IMG/VR virus record: IMGVR_UViG_3300044697_000098
Coordinates: 1-22,843 of that record
Origin: a virus
Length of the DNA: 22,843 bases
Direction: 5' to 3' (one strand)
Under the pieces are notes generated by a model. It was not told the origin of the DNA. It made no database searches and worked only from the letters and a program-made list of their open reading frames with translations. Each line of letters opens with the position of its first letter. Position 1 is the first letter of the stretch. A program made the translations under genes and the position numbers. Shown in pieces: positions 1 through 7,854 of the stretch.

Positions 1-1907
1 AGGCTGCCGCCGACACCCTCGAGCCGGCCCCACCGATCGACTATCTGGCCTGGGCCGAAACCAACATCGTCTTCTCGGAACGGGAGAGCCCGCTGCCCGG
101 CCCCTATAACCGCCGGCTCTTCCCATTCTTCGACGAGATCCTGACCGCCTTCGGGGCCGAGGACCCCTGCCGCATCGTCACGCTGGCCAAGTCGGCCCAG
201 ATCGGCGGCACGGTCCTGGCCAACATCTTTACCCTCGGCTCGCTGCAGCTCGACCCTGGCGACTTCCTCTATGTCCACCCGACGGACGACAACGCCCGCC
301 GCTGGTCGAAGATGAAGCTCTCTCCGATGCTGAAGAGCACGGTGTCGATGGCGGCGCTCTTCCCGCAGAAGTCGCGCGATGGCTCCGACAGCGTCCTCTA
401 CAAGGAGCGGGTCGACGGGCGCGGGGCCCTACAGATCTCCGGCGCCAACTCGCCGGCCAGCCTCAGCCAGGTCAGCATGCGCCGCCAGGTGCAGGATGAC
501 CTCGCCAAGTGGGAGCCCAACGCCGCCGGCGACCCGGAGCACCAGGCCGACAGCCGCAGCCAGGCCTTCGCCTTCGCCAAGATTTTCAAGGTCTCGACGC
601 CGCTGGTTCTCCCGGGCTGCCGCATCTCGCGGGCCTATGACGCCGGCAGCCAGGAGGTCCCCGAGGTACCGTGCCCCCACTGCGAGCACTACCAGGTGCT
701 CGAATGGGACAACATGCTGGCCAATCTCGACGAGAGCCGGCCGGAAGACGCCCACTTCACCTGCGTCGCCTGCGGCTGCGAGATCCGCGAACACGACCGC
801 CGCTGGATGCTCGCCCGGGGCCGCTGGACGGCCAAGCACCCGGAACGCAAGCGCTATCACCGCAGCTTCTGGATATGGTGCGCCTACAGCTTTCTGGTCG
901 CCTGGGAGGACGTCGCGCGGCGTTGGCTCGGGGCCAAGGGCGACCCCTCGTCCGAGCAGACCTTCGCCAACGATGTCGCCGGCAAGGGCTGGCAGGCCCA
1001 GGGCGAGGCGGTTCCCTGGGAGGAACTGCGCGACCGGGCGGCGAAGTCTCACTACGCGCGCGGCGACATCCCCGCCGGATTCCCGATTCTCACCTGCGGC
1101 GTCGACGTCCAGAACGACCGCGTTGAGGCCCACGTCACCGCCTGGGGTCCGGACTGGCGCAGCGCCACCGTCGACTACCGGGTCATTCCGGGTCACATCA
1201 CCGAGGAGCGCTGCCGCGAGGCCCTCGATGGGCTGCTGCTGCAGACCTGGCGCAATGCCGGGGGCGGCCGGGTCGCCCTCGACATGCTGGCCATCGACGG
1301 CAACGCCTGGACCGAGGACGTCTGGGCCTGGGTCCGCCGTCATCCGTCCAGCCGGGTGATGATGGTTCGCGGTGTCGCCTCCGAAGCTGCCCCGCTCCTG
1401 GCCCGGGTCAAGAAGGAACGGTCGAAGGACGGCAAGCTGCTGCGTTACTCGCGACGGTTCTTCAACTTTGGCACCTCGGTCCTGAAGTTGGCCCTCTATC
1501 GCAACCTGACCAAGACCGACCCGCTGAGCGCCGGGTATCACGCCTTCCCGCGGGGCCTTGAGGACGAGTATTTCCGCCAGCTGACCGCCGAGCGGCGCAA
1601 GGGCGTCAAGCGCAAGGATGGTTTCCAGGTCTACCAGTGGGTCAAGGATCCCGGGCAGGCGAACGAAGGCCTCGACAGCCGCCTGCAATCCGAGGCCGCC
1701 GCGATCCGTTTCGGTGTCCGCGCCTTCCCGGATTCGGTCTGGGGCCGCTATCTCGACGAGCGCGAGGCCCCGTCCGCGCCCGCCCAGGGCGATCTGGAAG
1801 ATCTGCTGCTTGGCGAACGCCGTTCGCCCGCGCCGCCGTCGTCGGCCACTCCGACGCCCTCTACCGCGGGAGCCAAGCCGAAGGCTCGAACCCGCCTCGC
1901 CATGTGA
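1..1907 (+). CDS. Phage terminase large subunit, lambda gpA family (5' partial)
   Basis: This is the ATPase/nuclease motor that packages DNA into the prohead and cuts it. The reading frame is open from base 3 to the TGA at 1905-1907 and gives 634 visible residues. Lambda gpA has 641, so only a short N terminus is missing. A Walker A-like loop, AKSAQIGGT, lies at 186-212, as expected for GpA proteins. The typical GANSPASL segment follows near 440-470, then a two-pair cysteine cluster (CPHC near 670 and CVAC near 763). The nuclease-domain start GVDVQNDRVEAHVTAWG lies near 1098-1150. The canonical hydrophobic Walker B plus DEVD is not obvious; the position after GANSPASL reads RRQVQDDLAKWE. An ATG at 312 is internal and cannot be the true start because Walker A lies upstream. 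The small terminase subunit would be to the left, outside the window. Confidence 0.95.
   Translation, partial: AAADTLEPAPPIDYLAWAETNIVFSERESPLPGPYNRRLFPFFDEILTAFGAEDPCRIVTLAKSAQIGGTVLANIFTLGSLQLDPGDFLYVHPTDDNARRWSKMKLSPMLKSTVSMAALFPQKSRDGSDSVLYKERVDGRGALQISGANSPASLSQVSMRRQVQDDLAKWEPNAAGDPEHQADSRSQAFAFAKIFKVSTPLVLPGCRISRAYDAGSQEVPEVPCPHCEHYQVLEWDNMLANLDESRPEDAHFTCVACGCEIREHDRRWMLARGRWTAKHPERKRYHRSFWIWCAYSFLVAWEDVARRWLGAKGDPSSEQTFANDVAGKGWQAQGEAVPWEELRDRAAKSHYARGDIPAGFPILTCGVDVQNDRVEAHVTAWGPDWRSATVDYRVIPGHITEERCREALDGLLLQTWRNAGGGRVALDMLAIDGNAWTEDVWAWVRRHPSSRVMMVRGVASEAAPLLARVKKERSKDGKLLRYSRRFFNFGTSVLKLALYRNLTKTDPLSAGYHAFPRGLEDEYFRQLTAERRKGVKRKDGFQVYQWVKDPGQANEGLDSRLQSEAAAIRFGVRAFPDSVWGRYLDEREAPSAPAQGDLEDLLLGERRSPAPPSSATPTPSTAGAKPKARTRLAM
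1812..1828. repeat. 17-base repeated inverted repeat, copy 1
   Basis: GGCGAACGCCGTTCGCC occurs here inside the end of the terminase gene and again, identical, at 7504-7520 after the capsid gene. The core 14 bases GCGAACGCCGTTCG also occur at 12036-12049 in the tape measure gene. Each copy is an inverted repeat around a central GCC. Confidence 0.5.
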
Positions 1908-1932
1908 CCGACCGCACTCCGGGGAGGGACCG

Positions 1933-2217
1933 ATGTTTCCATACGTCCCGCCCCAGTTCATTGGCCTCTCGACCGCGACCCTGCAGCAGAATCTGGCCAC
2001 CGCCCAGGCGGCCTATGCCCAATTGACGGCCGGATCGAAGGTCGTTCGCGCCGCCTACAACCAGGGCGACGGCGGATCGAAGGAGATCACCTACTATCTG
2101 ACCGACCAGACCCTGGCGAACCTGCAACAGTACATGGCCAGCCTCGCCCAGCAGCTCGCCGGACCTGGCCCGGGCAACCGCTATCGCCGCCGCCCGGCGC
2201 GGCCGCTCTACCTGTGA
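1933..2217 (+). CDS. gpW-like head-tail joining protein
   Basis: This is a 94-residue protein between terminase and portal, which is the place of lambda gpW, the small protein that joins head and tail. The start is the ATG at 1933, preceded by GGGAGG at 1922-1927. The same frame is open far upstream, but that part overlaps terminase and is not used. Residues 14-40 form an alanine/glutamine-rich helix (LQQNLATAQAAYAQL). A short turn then contains GSKEITYYL, and a second helix follows (LANLQQYMASLAQQL). This helix-beta-helix order fits the gpW fold, and the tail is basic (RYRRRP). The stop overlaps the GTG start of the portal gene. Assignment rests on order, size and pattern rather than a unique motif. 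Confidence 0.75.
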   Translation: MFPYVPPQFIGLSTATLQQNLATAQAAYAQLTAGSKVVRAAYNQGDGGSKEITYYLTDQTLANLQQYMASLAQQLAGPGPGNRYRRRPARPLYL

Positions 2218-3911
2218 GCAAGCCCCGGGTGCGCGTGAAGGCCGGCGAGACGGCCTTTCCGGCCGCCGCCGCGCCGGTCGCTCCATTGGCGGCCCCGTCA
2301 CCGCGGCGCCCGAGCATGCTGGTCGGGGCCGGTGTCGGTTACGGAACGCCCTACGACGCCGCCAACGTCACCGACGATCGCGCGGCTGCGTGGCGCCCCT
2401 ATCTTTGGTCCGCCGACGCCCAGCTCAACATGTACCGCGACCGGATCGCGGCCCGCGCGCGGGATCTCGTCCGCAACGACGGTTGGGCCTCCGGCGCCGT
2501 CACCCGCCTGCTCGACAACGCCATCGGGGCCAGCTTCCGGCCGATCAGCAAGCCCGATCACCGCGCCCTGGCCGCCTACACCGGCAACCCCGCCTTTGAC
2601 GCCAGCTGGGCCGAGGACTTCGGCCGCGCCGTCGATGCTCACTACCGCAGCTGGGCGGACGATGATCTCGGTCGCTATTGCGATCTCGAACGCAACATGT
2701 GGCTCGGCGAGCTGTTCGGCGTCGCCTTCCGTCACCTGCTGATCGACAACGACGCCCTCGCGGTGCTCCAAGACCGGCCCGAGCGCGTCTACCCCGGCGG
2801 CGCCCGCTACGATCTCTGTGTCAACCTGATCGATCCGGACCGCCTGTCGAACCCGCAGAATGTCTTCGACCGGCGTTATCTGCGCGGCGGCGTGAAGATC
2901 GACGACGATGGCGTTACGGTCGGCTACCACATCCGCAAGGCGCACCAGGGCGACTGGTGGGCGGCTGTTGACGCGGTGACCTGGGAATATATCCCGCGCT
3001 AAACCGAGGACGGCGATCCGATCGTCGTCCACTTCTGGGACCGGCAGATGGCCGGCGAGCATCGTGGCGGCAACGGCATCTTCACGCCGATCCTACTGCG
3101 CATGCGCATGCTGCTGAAGTACGACGATGCCGAGCTGGACGCCGCCGTCATCAACGCCTTCATGGCGGCGGTCGCCGAGAGCCCCTTCGACCATGAACTG
3201 CTCGGCGAAGCGTTGGGCGAAGGCGATGCGAAGCCCCTTCTCGCCTACCAGGAAGGGCGAACGGAGTTCCACGACCAGGCGCGCATGATGGTCAACGGCG
3301 CCAAGGTCATGAAGCTCTATCCCGGCGAAGATCTGAAAATGATCAAGTCGGAGCGCCCGAACCCGAACTTCTCGGCCTTTCAGGGCGCTTTCCTGCGCAA
3401 CGCCGCCCAGGCGGTAGGCGCGAGCCCGACGCAGATCTCCGGCAACTGGGCGGAGATGAACTATTCCAGCGCCCGCGCTGAACTGGGCGAGGCCTGGAAG
3501 ACCACGGTGCGCCGCCGCGCCAACTTCGGCCGCGGCTTCGGGGCGCCGATCCGCGCCGCATGGCTGGCCGAGAGCTTCGATGTCGACGATCTGCCGTTGC
3601 CGGCTGGAGCGCCATCGTTCCAGGAATGCCGCGCGGCTTACGCCCGCGCCCGCTGGCTTGGCCCGGGCCGAGGCGTCATCGACTCGGTGCAAGAGCGCAA
3701 GGGTTCAGTGCTCGGCATGGATGCCGGCCTGACCACGCTGGAAGAAGAGTCGGCTGAAAGCTCGGGCGCCGATTACGAAGACATCCTCGATCAACGCATG
3801 ATCGAGATCGAGGCCTTCAAGCGCCGTGGCATGCAGCCGCCCAGCTGGTCGGCCATGAACCCGCAGGCCGAGCCCGCCGAGCGCACCGTCCGGAATCCGG
3901 AGCCCGCATGA
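2214..3911 (+). pseudogene. Portal protein, lambda gpB family, interrupted by an in-frame TAA
   Basis: The portal is the dodecameric ring through which DNA enters and leaves the head. The gene starts at GTG 2214, overlapping the gpW-like stop (an ATG at 2316 is an alternative start), and would have 565 codons. Codon 263 is TAA (3000-3002). The first half (2214-3002) carries the N-terminal portal landmarks GYGTPYDAAN and ARARDLVRNDGWASGAVTRLLDN, and ends ...TWEYIPR. The same frame resumes at once with TEDGDPIVVHFWDRQMAG and continues to 3911 with the C-terminal core (AFQGAFLRNAAQAVGASPTQISG and MNYSSARAELGEAWK). Lambda-family portals usually read IPRE-T at this spot, so a single GAA-to-TAA change explains the stop. 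The downstream piece has an ATG at 3048, but no strong ribosome binding site was seen. The gene ends in an ATGA overlap with the protease. Confidence 0.88.
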
Positions 3912-4804
3912 GCCGCTTGGCCTTCCTTTCGCAACGTGTGTTCAACACGCCTCTAGCGGTCCATCCCCGCAAGGCGGAAGTGATCGTTGCGGCCCTGGCC
4001 GAGCGGCTCGGCGTCGCCTCCATGGCGCGCCTCGAGGCGGATGGCCTGGCGATCATCCCCATGGCCTACGACGATTGGGGCGATGACGATCTCGCCCATC
4101 CGTCGACCGTCCGGACGTCGCCGGATCGTGGCTATGACTTACTCGGCCCCATCGCCGTCATTCCGGTGACTGGCACCCTGGTCCAGAAGAACAACTCGGT
4201 CCGCCCCTATTCCGGCATGACAGGTTACGACGGCATCCGCGCCGCCGTGGCCCTCGCGCTCGATGACCCCAACGTCGAGAAGATTGCGCTCAATATCGAC
4301 TCGCCCGGCGGGGAAGTGGCCGGATGTTTCGACCTGGTGGACGGCATCTTCGCCGCCCGGGGCGACAAGCCGATCTGGGCCGTGCTCGATGAAATGGCCT
4401 GCAGCGCGGCCTACGCTATCGCCTCTGCGGCCGATCGCGTCATCGTCCCGCGCACGGGATTTGCCGGCTCGATCGGCGTCATCTGGATGCACGTCGATTT
4501 CAGCCAGGCGCTCGGCAAGGCGGGGATCAAGGTCACCTTCGTCACATCCGACGCCGCCGACCGCAAGACCGACGGCCATCCGGAGATCCCGCTCAGCGCC
4601 GAGGCGTTCGCCTCCATCAAGGGCCAGATCGATGACATGGGTCAGCTATTCTACGACACCGTCGCCCGCAATCGCGGCCTGACCTCGGCCGCCGTGCGCG
4701 GCCTGCAGGCTGACACCTTCCTCGGCCCCAAGGGCCTCGACGTTGGCCTAGCCGACGCCGTCATGGCCCCCGACGCCGCCTTCCGCGCCCTCCTGGGCGT
4801 CTGA
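3908..4804 (+). CDS. Capsid maturation protease, S49/ClpP-like (lambda gpC type)
   Basis: This is a serine protease that acts inside the prohead, removing scaffold and trimming head proteins. The 298-residue product has the signal-peptide-peptidase-A fold signature: NIDSPGGEVAG (about 129-139), CSAAYAIASAADRVI with the nucleophile at Ser166, GFAGSIGVIWMHVD (184-197), and a candidate catalytic lysine, Lys220, in ADRKTDGHP. This is the Ser/Lys dyad pattern of phage S49 enzymes. Lambda gpC is 439 residues and carries the Nu3 scaffold in frame at its C terminus. This protein stops after the protease domain, and the scaffold-like part appears to be the next, separate gene. Start ATG 3908 overlaps the portal stop as ATGA, so translation is probably coupled. 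Confidence 0.93.
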   Translation: MSRLAFLSQRVFNTPLAVHPRKAEVIVAALAERLGVASMARLEADGLAIIPMAYDDWGDDDLAHPSTVRTSPDRGYDLLGPIAVIPVTGTLVQKNNSVRPYSGMTGYDGIRAAVALALDDPNVEKIALNIDSPGGEVAGCFDLVDGIFAARGDKPIWAVLDEMACSAAYAIASAADRVIVPRTGFAGSIGVIWMHVDFSQALGKAGIKVTFVTSDAADRKTDGHPEIPLSAEAFASIKGQIDDMGQLFYDTVARNRGLTSAAVRGLQADTFLGPKGLDVGLADAVMAPDAAFRALLGV

Positions 4805-4826
4805 TCTCACCGCAAAGGAAAATCTC

Positions 4827-5501
4827 ATGACGGCTCTGCGCACCGCCGCGCGGTCCACGACCGCGCTCGGCTCCTTCGCCCACCTGCTCGGCATCCCGGT
4901 CGCCAAGCGGGCCGAGAATGACGAACCGCGTTCGCCGCCGGAGGACGACGATTCCGGCGCCCAACGCGCCGAAGACGAAGACGGCGCCAAGCGCGCCGAG
5001 AGCGACGACCGGGAACCCTGCAAGGAATGCGACGGCACCGGTGAAGACGACGAAGGCGAAGCCTGCGACGCCTGCGACGGCACCGGCAAAGAACCGGCGG
5101 AAGACGATGACGCCCGGCGCGCCCGCCGCGCCAAGAAGGCCGAAACCGACGAGGAGGCTGCCGAGGAGCAGGACGAAGACGAAGATGTGCGCAAGGCCGC
5201 CAAGGCCGGCCGTCGCTTCGAGCGCGCTCGCTGCAAGGCGATCTTCGCCCATCCGGCCGCCGGCGTCCGCCCAGATATGGCCGCCCAACTGGCCTTCGGC
5301 ACCAAGCTCTCGGCCAAGCAGGCGATCAGCCTGCTGAAGGAGTCCGCCAATGTGCGCGGTGGCCACCAGCATGGTCCGCGCGCCGCGCGGCCGCGGGTCG
5401 AACTCGTCGATGGCGCGCCGGCCCCGACCGGGTCGAAAGGCATGGCCGCCCGCATCGTCGCCGCCGGCAAGAAGCGCCGCGGCGAAAAGCCGACGAACTG
5501 A
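4827..5501 (+). CDS. Probable scaffold-like acidic protein with paired CxxCxGTG zinc motifs
   Basis: This 224-residue protein sits between capsid protease and decoration protein, where lambda encodes the Nu3 scaffold. AAGGAAA at 4814-4820 precedes the ATG. Residues 27-62 hold three related units, AKRAENDE, AQRAEDED and AKRAESDD. Residues 65-72 and 80-87 read CKECDGTG and CDACDGTG, two DnaJ-type CxxCxGxG motifs that could bind one zinc ion. Residues 92-133 are highly charged and probably helical or coiled. Residues 134-171 (ERARCKAIFAHPAAG... AKQAISLLKE) resemble, from memory, the C-terminal extension of gpC-type proteases, so this looks like a protease/scaffold gene split in two. The end is basic (KKRRGEKP). 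The scaffold role is inferred from position, charge and helicity. No J domain is present, so it is not a DnaJ chaperone. Confidence 0.6.
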   Translation: MTALRTAARSTTALGSFAHLLGIPVAKRAENDEPRSPPEDDDSGAQRAEDEDGAKRAESDDREPCKECDGTGEDDEGEACDACDGTGKEPAEDDDARRARRAKKAETDEEAAEEQDEDEDVRKAAKAGRRFERARCKAIFAHPAAGVRPDMAAQLAFGTKLSAKQAISLLKESANVRGGHQHGPRAARPRVELVDGAPAPTGSKGMAARIVAAGKKRRGEKPTN

Positions 5502-5506
5502 GATCA

Positions 5507-5524
5507 GGCGGCCGGTCGGCCGCC
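5507..5524. repeat. GC-rich inverted repeat between scaffold-like gene and gene D
   Basis: Arms GGCGGCCG (5507-5514) and CGGCCGCC (5517-5524) are perfect complements around GT. In RNA this would be a very stable hairpin with about 7 paired bases. No run of T follows, so it is a poor intrinsic terminator. It may act as an mRNA stability or processing element between genes needed in different amounts. Confidence 0.45.
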
Positions 5525-5563
5525 GCCCCTCCCTGAAACCTCAAGCTGAAAGGGCTCGGCCCG

Positions 5564-6289
5564 ATGACGATCCTCAACCCCACCTCGTATGGTGACAATC
5601 AACAGGTTCCGAGCGCCTCCGCCGAAACCTTCATTCCTGACCAGCTTATCGCTGGCGGTGGCGCGGGCCTGGTGTCCGACACCGTAATCTTCGTTGGGGG
5701 CGCCGACCTGAAGCGCGGAACGCTCGTCGGCCTGCAGGCCGGCGTCGCGCCAGGCGCGGCTGTCGCGGCAGGTCAAGGCGCTGGCGGCGCCAACACCGGC
5801 AACGGCACAATTTCGGCGATCAGCGTCAGCGCGGACGTTTCGGCGGGTCTCTACCTCCTGACCTTTACGGGCGCGACAGCCTTCACCTTGACCGATCCGT
5901 TCGGGAATGTGGTGGCGGCGCCGGCCGCGCTCGGCGCCTTCACGTCGAACCAGATCAACTTCACGTCGGCGGCCGGAGGGACTGCCTTTGTCGCCGGCGA
6001 TGGCTTCAGCTTCACGGTCACCGGGGGGGCTTTCATCCTCTCCCTGCCCGGCGCGACCGATGGCAGCCAGGTGCCGGCTGGTGTCACGGCCGACTATGTG
6101 CCCCTGTCGGTGACGACCCCGCAGCAAGGCGGCATCTATCTGCAGGGCGAATTCAACGCCAACTATATGACCTTCGGCGCCGGCTGGGATCCGGCCAGCG
6201 CGAAGGTCGCCCTGCAGAAGGCCGGCAAGCCGATCTACCTCAAGGACGTCGGCGCGCTCGACTCCACGAACATCGATCCCACCCTCTGA
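5564..6289 (+). CDS. Head decoration protein, lambda gpD family, with an inserted beta domain
   Basis: Decoration protein D trimers cap and stabilise the expanded capsid. At 241 residues this is roughly twice the size of lambda gpD (about 110). The N terminus (residues 1-68) contains the family features DLKRGTLVGLQ. The C terminus (about 155-241) contains GGIYLQGEFNANYMTFGAG and LQKAGKPIYLKDVG. Between them, residues about 72-154 form an extra segment (GANTGNGTISAISV ... FTLTDPFGNVV ... FVAGDGFSFTVTGG). It is rich in Thr, Ser, Gly and alternating hydrophobics, as expected for an added beta-sandwich exposed on the capsid. I recall similar segments in other phage decoration proteins, so it is probably a mobile domain rather than unique. 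The start is ATG 5564; the ribosome binding site is weak (GAAAGGG at about 5547). It lies just before the major capsid gene, as D precedes E in lambda. Confidence 0.85.
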   Translation: MTILNPTSYGDNQQVPSASAETFIPDQLIAGGGAGLVSDTVIFVGGADLKRGTLVGLQAGVAPGAAVAAGQGAGGANTGNGTISAISVSADVSAGLYLLTFTGATAFTLTDPFGNVVAAPAALGAFTSNQINFTSAAGGTAFVAGDGFSFTVTGGAFILSLPGATDGSQVPAGVTADYVPLSVTTPQQGGIYLQGEFNANYMTFGAGWDPASAKVALQKAGKPIYLKDVGALDSTNIDPTL

Positions 6290-6390
6290 ATAGTCGCGTG
6301 AGCATGGGCAGCCGCTTCATCGGTCGCCCCCTCCCGCACCTTCCCCTTTAAACCCGCCGGGCCCGAGCCCGCGCAGACGGAGCATTCCCC

Positions 6391-7479
6391 ATGCCTGGTG
6401 GCAATCTGATCTACGACACCAACACCCTTGTCGAGGTGGTGCCGAACCTGAAGACGAGCCAGAACTGGCTCGCCGACCGGTTCTATCCCAACATCATCGA
6501 GGCCGATTCCGAGTTCGTTTCGATCGACGTTGACGTCGGCAAGCGGCGCATGGCGCCCTTTGTGAGTCCGTTGGTCGAGGGTCGGTTGATCGAGCAACGG
6601 CGCTACCAGACCAACACCTTCAAGCCCGCCTATACCAAGGACAAGCGGGCGCCGGATCTACGCAAGCCCGTGCGCCGGATGATCGGCGAGCGCATCGGTG
6701 GCGACATGTCCGGCGAAGAGCGGCAAATGGCCAATCTCGAGTTCGAACTCACCGACCAGATCGATATGCTCAACCGACGCATCGAATGGATGGCGGCTTC
6801 GGCGCTCGAATATGGTCAGGTGACGATCGCCGGCGACGGATTCGAGTCGGTCACCGTGAACTTCGGACGGGACGCGAGTCTGAGCGTCACCCTGACCGGA
6901 ACCTCCGCCTGGGGCGTCCCGGCCAACTTCACCGCCGCGGGCAAGGATCCTCTGCCCACCGCCTACATCGAGGGCTGGCAGCGCCAGATCCTCCAGGTTT
7001 CGGGCGCCGTGGTCACCGATGTCGTCTTCACCACGGCGGCCTGGGCGCTGTTCATGAACTCGGTGTTCGCCGAGGGCGCCATCTTCTATCCCAAGCTGGG
7101 TGACGGCAACGCCCTCAACCCAGGTGCGGAGATCAAGCAGGGGGCGGTGTTCAAGGGCTGGTGGGGTCAATATCAGTGCTGGCTCTACAACGACTGGTAT
7201 GTCGACCCGACCAACACCGAACAGCCGATGATCACCGACGGTATGGTCATCCTCTGCGGCGAGCAGCTGATGGGCACCCGCGCCTTCGGCCAGATCATGG
7301 ACCCCCGGTTCAACTATGAACCCATGGCCTATGCGCCCAAGACCTGGATCTCCGACGACCCGGCGCAACAATACGTCATGATGCAGTCCTCGCCGATCGT
7401 GATCCCGAGCCGGGTCAACGCCTGCCTGGCGGCCAACGTCCTCAGTGGCGACTCGGTCGTTCCCGGCATCACGATCTGA
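6391..7479 (+). CDS. Major capsid protein, lambda gpE family
   Basis: This is the main shell protein of the head. It has 362 residues (lambda gpE has 341). Visible gpE-family features are the N-terminal QNWLADRFYPNIIEADSEFVSIDVD, the following PFVSPLVEGR segment, the YTKDKRAPDLRKPVRRM arm, and the C-terminal stretch from about residue 315 that ends QSSPIVIPSRVNACLAANV. Start ATG 6391 has GACGGAGC upstream at 6374-6381. Position directly after D supports the call. The 101-base gap before it (6290-6390) holds no gene and no clear promoter; a 5-bp GC hairpin near 6358-6371 is too short to interpret. Confidence 0.93.
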   Translation: MPGGNLIYDTNTLVEVVPNLKTSQNWLADRFYPNIIEADSEFVSIDVDVGKRRMAPFVSPLVEGRLIEQRRYQTNTFKPAYTKDKRAPDLRKPVRRMIGERIGGDMSGEERQMANLEFELTDQIDMLNRRIEWMAASALEYGQVTIAGDGFESVTVNFGRDASLSVTLTGTSAWGVPANFTAAGKDPLPTAYIEGWQRQILQVSGAVVTDVVFTTAAWALFMNSVFAEGAIFYPKLGDGNALNPGAEIKQGAVFKGWWGQYQCWLYNDWYVDPTNTEQPMITDGMVILCGEQLMGTRAFGQIMDPRFNYEPMAYAPKTWISDDPAQQYVMMQSSPIVIPSRVNACLAANVLSGDSVVPGITI

Positions 7480-7502
7480 TCTGACGATCCAACTCACCCA
7501 AC

Positions 7503-7521
7503 CGGCGAACGCCGTTCGCCG
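7503..7521. repeat. 8-bp inverted repeat after the major capsid gene
   Basis: Arms CGGCGAAC (7503-7510) and GTTCGCCG (7514-7521) flank a GCC loop, 23 bases after the capsid stop. No T run follows. The inner 17 bases recur exactly at 1812-1828. This may be a weak transcription pause, an mRNA-stabilising hairpin behind the most highly expressed gene, or a DNA site. Confidence 0.45.
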
Positions 7522-7550
7522 ATCTGGAACCCAAACCGACAGGAGGCCTT

Positions 7551-7847
7551 ATGGCCGAAGCTCAAGTCGCGCGCCTTGGCGCAATGCAAACCGCCGTGGT
7601 GCGCCGCGGGGTCGTGATCTGGGGCGCTGGCCCCTGGGATGAGAAGAAAAGGGCCTTTCATCCGCCGGCCGTGAAATCCGGCCCCGGCGAGAAAGTCAGC
7701 CTTCCGGCGAAGGAGGTCGCTCGGCTGCGCGCCGCCGGCGTGCTGCATGACCCCCAACAACCTGAGATCGCCATGGGCATGGGCCCGAGCTACGCGATCG
7801 AGGATGGTAAGCAGGTGGAGAAGCTGTCGGCGGACGCCGCGGCTTAA
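7551..7847 (+). CDS. Small post-capsid protein (Mu gp35/HI1506-like by position)
   Basis: This is a 98-residue protein with a strong ribosome binding site (AGGAGGCC at 7541-7548) and ATG 7551. The segment GPGEKVSLPAKEVARLRAAGVLHDP, at about residues 44-68, resembles the short domain of small proteins that follow the capsid gene in Mu-like and lambda-like phages, where it is often described as HI1506- or gp35-like. No enzymatic motif is visible, and there is no signal peptide or membrane segment. The next gene begins 8 bases after its TAA. A head-completion or connector accessory role is inferred from position only. Confidence 0.6.
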   Translation: MAEAQVARLGAMQTAVVRRGVVIWGAGPWDEKKRAFHPPAVKSGPGEKVSLPAKEVARLRAAGVLHDPQQPEIAMGMGPSYAIEDGKQVEKLSADAAA

Positions 7848-7854
7848 GCCTCCT

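Noticed and set aside
429-2000. Long open frame on the minus strand antisense to terminase
   Set aside because: High-GC coding DNA produces long antisense frames. The translation has no recognisable domain, and the plus strand encodes a clear terminase. The same applies to minus-strand frames at 8865-10106, 11793-13070 and 17135-18379.
3000-3002. TAA recoded as an amino acid throughout the phage
   Set aside because: TAA serves as a normal gene end at 7845-7847, 8748-8750 and 22406-22408, so a general reassignment is unlikely.
5025-5090. DnaJ co-chaperone gene
   Set aside because: Two CxxCxGTG motifs are present, but there is no J domain with HPD and no C-terminal substrate-binding domain. 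The location in a head module suggests a scaffold-like protein instead.
6290-6390. Promoter before the major capsid gene
   Set aside because: The 101-base gap was inspected, but no convincing -35/-10 pair could be supported by eye in this GC-rich sequence.
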